Source: Betaproteobacteria bacterium (GTDB lineage: Bacteria; Pseudomonadota; Gammaproteobacteria; Burkholderiales; Burkholderiaceae_C). Taken from it: a stretch of 64,000 nucleotides of DNA. Positions 58,825 through 64,000 of this stretch are shown here, piece after piece. The stretch covers positions 36,290-100,289 of the forward strand of contig CANGHH010000016.1 in the NCBI GenBank assembly GCA_947453725.1, given 5' to 3'. The position numbers and the translations under genes are program-made. The notes beneath the pieces were generated by a model, which did not search any database, had not been told where the DNA came from, and saw nothing but the letters and a program-made list of their open reading frames with translations. Position 1 is the stretch's first letter. Each line of letters opens with the position of its first letter.

Positions 58825-60009
58825 TCAGGGCGCCAGGAATTTCGCCAGTGTCTGGTTGATGAACTGCTTGTCGGCCGGGTTGCTGGCCGCGCCCGCCGTG
58901 TGGCCCCACAGCGAGGGGATGGGCGTGAACTGCACGCGCGGGATGAAGCCCGCCTCGTAGCGCGCATCGCCGATCGGAAAATACAGGTCGGTCTCGGACG
59001 GCATGTAGAGCACCGGCACCCGGATCGACCGCAGCGCGGCTTCGACGTCGCCGCCGAAACCCGGGTGGTCGGCACCGGCCGGCGTGGCGCCGACGTCGTT
59101 GGACTGCCAGGCGCGCATCTGCAGGATCAGGTTGTTGGCGTCGGCGCCCGGGATGAAGCGCGTGCGGAAGTTCTGTATCACCTCGGCCAGCGTGTCGCCG
59201 CGCCCGGTGCCCCGCCACATCTCCTTGCGCCACCATTCCTGCGAGAACAGCCAGCCGGCCCAGACCATGCCGAAGGCCTGCAGGCCTTGCGTGGGCGGTG
59301 TCTTGTACTCGCCGGCGGCGAAGACCGGGTCGGCCTCGATCGCCGCGACCTGGCCTTCGAGGCGCACGATGCCGTGGCCGTAGGTCTTGGCGGTGCCCGC
59401 GGTGGCGACGATCTGGTCCATGAAGTTCGGGTAGGACACCGCCCACTGGAAGGCCTGCTGCGCGCCCATCGAGAAGCCGATGACGGCCTTCAGGTGCGGG
59501 ATCTTCAGCTCCTCGACCAGCAGGCGGTGGACGGCCTCGACGTTGTCGCGGACCGTCATCACCGGGAAGCGCGGTCCGTCGAAAGGCGCTGGCGTGTTGC
59601 TGGGCGACGAAGAGCGCCCGTTGCCGAAGAGTTCGGTGGTGACCAGAAATCGTTTGGCCGGGTCGAGCGCCAGTTCGGGCGCGGCCGCGGACTTGATCAA
59701 CCAGCCGTAGCCGGTCAGTTGGGCCATGTAGTGCGACGGCAGCAGCACGGCGTTGTCGCGCGCGGCATTGAGCTTGCCATAGGTGCCGTAGACGATGCGC
59801 GCCTCGGGCAGGACGGCGCCCGATTCGGTCTTGAAGTTGCGGATGACGAATTCGTGCTGCTCGGGGTCGGCAGCCAGTGCGGGCAGGGTGGTCATGGCGA
59901 AAGCCAGGCTCAGCAGGCTGAGCGCGGCGCTGCAAAGTGACAGGAAAGGGCTTCGGGCTGGCCCTTGAAGGCCTCGGGATGCTGGGAGCCGCGGGGACAG
60001 TTCAGCCAT
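58825..60009 (-). CDS. Secreted MetX-like alpha/beta hydrolase
   Basis: 394 residues. N-terminal signal or anchor (FLSLCSAALSLLSLAFAMTT) then an alpha/beta fold related to homoserine acetyltransferases: FGNGRSSSPSNTPAPFDGPR, Ser in IGFSMGAQQAFQWAV, Asp in MPSETDLYFPIG and His in WGHTAGA. Export excludes methionine biosynthesis; a periplasmic ester hydrolase or acyltransferase is more likely. ATG 60009 is taken, though an upstream frame extends to 60093. It sits between the PEP-CTERM esterase and a divergent cupin gene. Confidence 0.8.
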   Translation of the reverse strand: MAELSPRLPASRGLQGPARSPFLSLCSAALSLLSLAFAMTTLPALAADPEQHEFVIRNFKTESGAVLPEARIVYGTYGKLNAARDNAVLLPSHYMAQLTGYGWLIKSAAAPELALDPAKRFLVTTELFGNGRSSSPSNTPAPFDGPRFPVMTVRDNVEAVHRLLVEELKIPHLKAVIGFSMGAQQAFQWAVSYPNFMDQIVATAGTAKTYGHGIVRLEGQVAAIEADPVFAAGEYKTPPTQGLQAFGMVWAGWLFSQEWWRKEMWRGTGRGDTLAEVIQNFRTRFIPGADANNLILQMRAWQSNDVGATPAGADHPGFGGDVEAALRSIRVPVLYMPSETDLYFPIGDARYEAGFIPRVQFTPIPSLWGHTAGAASNPADKQFINQTLAKFLAP

Positions 60010-60224
60010 GGGAGTGTGTGGGGATCGCTTCGGGCTCGGGCAGTTGGCCCGCGCGCATTTTGACCTGCACGCCGAAGTCCAGCTGGCAGTCACCGCTGGA
60101 TGCCGATCCTGTCAGGCCGGTTGGAGCGAGCGCAGGTCTGACTGGCGCCTGCAAGCCCCGGGGATGTTCTGAGCGCCGAGTCTGCTAAGGTCATCCGCAT
60201 CGACACCGTCCGCTTGAGGCCCCC

Positions 60225-60749
60225 ATGCGCCGCCACCTCGACACCTTCTGCAGTCAGTCCCGAGCCGCCCTGCAAGGACAGCCGCTCGACCTTGCACTGC
60301 CGCTGATTGCCGGTCATCTCCAGGACTTGCTGGCGAGCGATGAATTTGTCGCCGCCACCTTCGACGACGACACACCTGCCGGCAAGCGCCTGCTGCACCG
60401 CGACGACGCAACGGGTTTCCTCGTCTTGGCCCATGTGCAAGCCGCTGGAAAGGGCGGCGCGCCGCACGACCACGGGGCTTCGTGGGCGGTGTACGGCAAC
60501 GCCCGCGGCCGCACCGACATGACCGAGTACCGCCGGGTCAACGATGCCCTGGAAGCCCACGCGGTATGGATGCCGCAAACCCGCTACAGCCTGCACAGCG
60601 GCCAGACGCGGGCCTATCCCAGCGGCACGGTTCACGCCACGGCCCACCCCGAGAAAGCCTGGGTCCTGCGCATCACGGGTACCGATCTCGACCAGATACC
60701 GCGCTACCGTTTCCGCAAGGCCGTTGACACCTTGCTCGGCGGCGCCTGA
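60225..60749 (+). CDS. Cupin-fold metalloprotein (dioxygenase-like)
   Basis: 174 residues. Metal-site strand GGAPHDHGASWAVYGNARGR gives the first two His of a double-stranded beta-helix enzyme, and SGTVHATAHPEKAWVLRITG gives the third. The order (His-x-His, Trp/Tyr, then Gly-rich strand) resembles cysteine dioxygenase-like or COG5553-type enzymes acting on small acids; the reaction is not known. GAGG precedes ATG 60225 by 5-7 bases. No signal peptide. Confidence 0.72.
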   Translation: MRRHLDTFCSQSRAALQGQPLDLALPLIAGHLQDLLASDEFVAATFDDDTPAGKRLLHRDDATGFLVLAHVQAAGKGGAPHDHGASWAVYGNARGRTDMTEYRRVNDALEAHAVWMPQTRYSLHSGQTRAYPSGTVHATAHPEKAWVLRITGTDLDQIPRYRFRKAVDTLLGGA

Positions 60750-60893
60750 CCGCCCCGGCATCACGCAGGTGCAGGCCGGGCCTGCCGTCGGTGGTGAAGC
60801 GGTCCTTCTGCGTCATCTCCGTGGCGTTCATGATGGGCAGGCGGTAGACGGTCTCGACTGCACCGTGCTCGATCTGGCGCGCGTCGGTGGTGC

Positions 60894-61199
60894 TTGGCCT
60901 CGTTGGCCGACCTGCTCGTCGCGGCCAGCGCGCAAGCCCACCAGGCCGGCTGGATTCGGCTGTCCGGCGAGCGCAGCGTGGGCGAGCTGGCACCGTGGTG
61001 CGGCTCCAGCTCGGCCAAGGTCTCGCGGCATCTGGCCCTGCTGACCCAGCACGGCCTGGTGGAGCGCGAAAGCCGGGGCAACAGTGCCTCTTACAGCATC
61101 GCCGACGCGGTGGCCCCACCGGGGCCGCCGCGTCGGCCGGTCCGCCGTCAGATCTTGGCGTTGACGCAGGCCACCAGGAACAGCTTGCGCTCTTCGTAG
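60894..61199 (+). pseudogene. Decayed or minimal ArsR-like helix-turn-helix gene
   Basis: A frame opening at TTG 60894 encodes a winged-HTH of the ArsR type: GERSVGELAPWCGSSSAKVS then RHLALLTQHGLVERESRGNS with ASYSIAD. The first helix, usually AHPxRLxIL, is scrambled (VAASAQAHQAGWIRL), and the 3' end overlaps the antisense psiF-like gene. No ribosome site. Together with 60750-60893, which has no gene but an unrelated protein-like minus-strand stretch, it suggests rearrangement. A working short regulator cannot be excluded. Confidence 0.45.
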
Positions 61200-61387
61200 T
61201 GCAGGCCCTTCTCGGCGGCTTCCTTCTGGCAGGCGCCCATCACGGCGTTGCGTTGCTTGGCGGCCACCAGGGCCGCGTGCGCATGGACCGGCGGGGTCGC
61301 CGGCTTGTAAGTGGCCGCCGGGTCGGCGGCGGCACCGGCCAGCACGGGAGCGGCCAGGAGGGTGAGGATCAGCAGTGAGGTCTTCAT
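61148..61387 (-). CDS. PsiF-like small periplasmic protein
   Basis: 79 residues with a signal peptide (LLILTLLAAPVLAGA) and one PsiF-type repeat: AKQRNAVMGACQKEAAEKGL then ERKLFLVACVNAK, in which two cysteines frame a helical hairpin. E. coli PsiF is induced by phosphate starvation, but its function is unknown. I found no Pho-box-like repeat upstream of this copy. Start ATG 61387 begins the signal. It follows the multicopper oxidase gene on the same strand. Confidence 0.7.
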   Translation of the reverse strand: MKTSLLILTLLAAPVLAGAAADPAATYKPATPPVHAHAALVAAKQRNAVMGACQKEAAEKGLHYEERKLFLVACVNAKI

Positions 61388-61517
61388 GATTTGCACTCTG
61401 TGTTGGAGCCGACGGGCTCGGCCGGTGTGTCGTGGTGTGCTGTCACACCGGCCGTTGGGGAAACCTGGTGTGGGTGCAGCACTTGGCTGCACCCACCCAG
61501 GGTGTTGCGCGCTGGGC

Positions 61518-64000
61518 TTAGCGCTTGACGTAGACCACGTTCGAGGTGTCCGTGGTGCCATTGCCCGTGGCCACACCCGTGGCCACCACGCGGTAGGCCC
61601 AGGTCGTGCCTGCCACCACGGCCTCAGCCGAGGTGTCGTTCTGATTGAACGTCGGACGAAGGATCGCGGTCTGGTTGGCCGACTCCGCCACCGTCAGCGC
61701 GGTCAAGGTCACCCAGGCGCCCACCGTGCCACCCGTGAGGGTGGAGCCGGTGGTGCCGGCCGCCGGCACCGTCACCGTGCCCGTCACCTGCGCACGTTGA
61801 ACCAGGAAGCCGGTTTCCACCGTCGACGTGTCGGTGATCTGCACCTGGTTGTTGAGCGCGTTGCGGGCCAGGGCGATCGTCGGCGCCGTCGGCACCGGGA
61901 TGGCTGCCACGTTCACCGTCACCGGCGTCGAACTGCCGGCCAGCGTCGAGACGGCCTTCACGCGGTAGACAAAGGCGCCGGCCGTGGCCGTGGCGTCGGT
62001 GTAGCTCAACACCTGCGTCGCCGCCCCGGTCTGTGCCGGTGTCCGGGCTGCCGGCTGGAGGGCCAGCGCGGTAAAGGTCCCCCCGTTGTTGTCACTGCGC
62101 TCGACCAGGAAGCTGGTCTCGGTCGTCGACGCATCCGTCCAGCTCAGCACCACGCTGGCCGACGTGCTGCGCGCTGCCGCAGCCAGGCCCGTCGGCGCCA
62201 CCGGCACCATCGAGGCCACGGTGACCACGTTCGATACCGGCGAATCACCGCCCAGGCCCACCGCGAAGACGCGGTAGTAGGTGGTGGCCGTGGCCGAAGC
62301 CGCTGCGTCGGTGGCCGTGACGCTGCCGCCGGTGGCCGCTTGCAGGGTCGCGTTCCGGGCGACGCTGGTCAGCGTCGTCCAGTTCACGCCGTCAGCGCTC
62401 TTCTCCACGCGGAAACTGGTCTCGTTCGTCGACGCGTCGACCCAGCTCAGCGCCACGGTGGCTGCTGTCGTGCGGGCCGCTGCGGCCAGACCCGTCGGTG
62501 CCGCCGCCGCCGGGAAGGCCGGCGTGGCTTGCACCACGTTGGACGCGACACCGGCTGTGAACAGGGCGTTCTTCACCAGCACCCGGTAGGCATAGGTCTG
62601 GCCGGCCGTCAGGCCGGTGGCCGTGTAGGTGTTGACGGTGCCCGTGCTGGCGATCAAGGCGTCACCCGCAGCGCGGGTCACGGTCGAGACCGTTGCGTAG
62701 GCACTGACCACACCGTTGGTCACCACCGCCTGCTGCAGTTCCAGGCTGGTTTCCGTGGTCGAGTTGTCGACGTAGGTCACCGTGACGCTGGTCGGCGAAG
62801 CCACTGCGGCCGAGCTGATGCTCGCCGCTGTCGGCGCCGGGATGGCCGCCACCGTCACCGGACCCGCTGCCGCCGAGGTGCCGGCCCCATTGCTGGCCGT
62901 CACCTGGTAGACGTAGGCGCCCACGCCGGCCGTGGTGTCGCTGAAGGTCAAGGTGCCACCCGAGGCCACGCGCTGGGCGGCGCTGCTGGTCAGCTTGCCC
63001 ACGGTGCTGTAGGTGAGGCCACCGTCGGCGCTGCGCAGCACATTGAAGCTCAGCTCGTTGTTCGAGCTGTCGGTCCAGCTCAGGACGACCGTCGACGACA
63101 GGTAGCTGCGTGCGGCTGCCACCAGGGCGGTCGGCGTTGCCGGGGCAATGTCGACCACCATCGCGTTGGACGCGCTCTCGCCGTTGGCACCGACGGCCAC
63201 GACACGGTAAGAGGTGACACCCAAGGTGACCGCAGGGTTGGTTTCCGTGAACGCCGTGGCGTTGGCCAGGGCGTCGGCCACGGGGGTCCAGTTGACGCCC
63301 AGGTCGTCGCTGCGCTCGACGCGGAACTTGTATTCCGTGGCGGAAGTGTCAGCCCAGGTCACGTTCACCTGCCCGCCGACCAGCACGGCCAGCGTGACTA
63401 CCGGCGCGGTCGGCACCGCCTCATTGGCCCGGAAGGCGATCGGACGCATGAAGTCGTTTTCTTCGTGGCCCAGGATGTGGCAGTGCCACACGTATTCCCA
63501 CCCGAAGTCGTAGTAGTCGTTGCCCATCGGTGCCGGCAGGCCGGTGTTGGGGTCGATCTGCGTGAAGCCGGCGGTGGCGCCGATCGGCTGGCTCGGGTCG
63601 AGCAGGCGCACGCTGTTCTGCAGGCCGAAACCGGGCAGCTTGGGCTTCTTGGCCCGCACGGCGACGATGACGTCTTCCAGCGGGCTCATCTTGATCGTCT
63701 CCTTCCAACCCAGTTCATTGGGTTCCGGAGGCGTGATGAAGTTGTCCCAGCCCACCCGGTTGATCAGCTGCACGTTGACCAGGTGGAAGTGGATCGGGTG
63801 GGTGTCCACACCGTTGTGCGTGATCTTCCAGATCTGCGTTTCGCCGTCGGCGATCTCTTCCGTCGGGCCGTCGACATAGCCCAGCGGAATCGTGGTCTGC
63901 GTCAGCGCGCTGGTGTACGGAATCTCAACGCCGAAGGTGGCGTTCAGGCGGCCGTAGGTCGGGTCGAACAGTTCCTGGATGGCCTTGGTCTTCACCAGGA
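61518..64000 (-). CDS. CotA-like multicopper oxidase with fibronectin-III repeats, partial
   Basis: The N-terminal part lies beyond the window; 827 residues are visible. The first 205 hold the last cupredoxin domain: HPIHFHLVNVQLINR (T1/T3/T2 ligands) and WHCHILGHEENDFMRP with Cys bridge and axial Met, as in spore-coat CotA/bilirubin oxidase. About six fibronectin-III-like modules follow, e.g. APTGLAAAARTTAATVALSW, APTGLAAAARSTSASVVLSW, each 90-110 residues with the WxDxSxxETxFxVERS core. Such tails usually serve adhesion or matrix binding. Such oxidases may oxidise Mn(II), phenols or bilirubin-like compounds; the substrate is not deducible. No membrane anchor at the C-terminus. Confidence 0.88.
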   Translation of the reverse strand, partial: LVKTKAIQELFDPTYGRLNATFGVEIPYTSALTQTTIPLGYVDGPTEEIADGETQIWKITHNGVDTHPIHFHLVNVQLINRVGWDNFITPPEPNELGWKETIKMSPLEDVIVAVRAKKPKLPGFGLQNSVRLLDPSQPIGATAGFTQIDPNTGLPAPMGNDYYDFGWEYVWHCHILGHEENDFMRPIAFRANEAVPTAPVVTLAVLVGGQVNVTWADTSATEYKFRVERSDDLGVNWTPVADALANATAFTETNPAVTLGVTSYRVVAVGANGESASNAMVVDIAPATPTALVAAARSYLSSTVVLSWTDSSNNELSFNVLRSADGGLTYSTVGKLTSSAAQRVASGGTLTFSDTTAGVGAYVYQVTASNGAGTSAAAGPVTVAAIPAPTAASISSAAVASPTSVTVTYVDNSTTETSLELQQAVVTNGVVSAYATVSTVTRAAGDALIASTGTVNTYTATGLTAGQTYAYRVLVKNALFTAGVASNVVQATPAFPAAAAPTGLAAAARTTAATVALSWVDASTNETSFRVEKSADGVNWTTLTSVARNATLQAATGGSVTATDAAASATATTYYRVFAVGLGGDSPVSNVVTVASMVPVAPTGLAAAARSTSASVVLSWTDASTTETSFLVERSDNNGGTFTALALQPAARTPAQTGAATQVLSYTDATATAGAFVYRVKAVSTLAGSSTPVTVNVAAIPVPTAPTIALARNALNNQVQITDTSTVETGFLVQRAQVTGTVTVPAAGTTGSTLTGGTVGAWVTLTALTVAESANQTAILRPTFNQNDTSAEAVVAGTTWAYRVVATGVATGNGTTDTSNVVYVKR

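Noticed and set aside
61388..61517. Possible Pho box before the psiF-like gene
   Set aside because: There is a single CTGTCAC on the plus strand but no second half-site in 11-bp phase toward the gene.
1..64000. tRNA, rRNA, riboswitch or CRISPR array
   Set aside because: No cloverleaf-like segment, rRNA core, riboswitch core or regularly spaced repeat-spacer pattern was noticed on reading; a dedicated covariance search could still find small RNAs.

Overview
The window is a high-GC (roughly 70 percent) chromosomal segment of a Gram-negative bacterium, most likely a betaproteobacterium of the Burkholderiales (Rubrivivax/Leptothrix/Roseateles-like). This rests on gene content rather than rRNA: two PEP-CTERM proteins, a Xanthomonas/Caulobacter-type TonB receptor, CsbD, OlsB, MinCDE and a PVA-dehydrogenase-like quinohaemoprotein. 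No rRNA, tRNA, CRISPR array or intact mobile element was seen.

Layout. 1-6740: housekeeping and accessory genes: a CheB-type methylesterase cut by the window edge, an SGNH hydrolase, an AI-2E family permease, CsbD, a decayed RcnB fragment, and a DUF5329-DUF3943-PAP2 operon. 7248-19111: a beta-1,3-glucan (laminarin-like) utilisation locus. On the minus strand a tight operon encodes a GH149/GH161-like phosphorylase, a solute-binding protein, two permeases, an ATPase and a secreted GH16 endoglucanase. A large TonB-dependent receptor is transcribed divergently. The shared control region carries two near-identical LacI-type palindromes. 19222-24033: the receptor is followed by a four-gene module: flavin-dependent halogenase, SapC, JmjC/cupin and a second halogenase, three of them joined by ATGA overlaps or short gaps.

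24034-29133: a scar-rich stretch holding fragments of a chemotaxis receptor, a DCC-family protein and an IS5-type transposase between intact genes (alpha/beta hydrolase, M13 peptidase, MBL-fold protein). 29339-35371: a DUF349 protein, a membrane/spermidine-synthase-like fusion and a 2OG-Fe(II) oxygenase. 35422-47212: a probable phosphate-starvation cluster. Four intergenic regions carry 7-bp direct repeats in 11-bp phase (PhoB-box geometry), three of them with a plausible -10 element 10-11 bp downstream. They precede a PEP-CTERM protein, a secreted PHP-domain protein, the ornithine-lipid acyltransferase OlsB and a PhoD phosphatase.

47411-64000: SDR, a secreted S33 hydrolase, an SF1 helicase, a quinohaemoprotein dehydrogenase next to an amino-acid-ester hydrolase, minCDE, a PEP-CTERM SGNH esterase, a MetX-like hydrolase, a small cupin, a decayed ArsR-like reading frame, a PsiF-like protein, and the C-terminal part of a CotA-like multicopper oxidase carrying about six fibronectin-III-like repeats and running off the window.

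Working together: extracellular glucan would be cut by GH16, imported by the TonB receptor, moved inward by the ABC system and phosphorolysed. In the Pho cluster, secreted phosphoesterases would release phosphate while OlsB replaces phospholipid by ornithine lipid.
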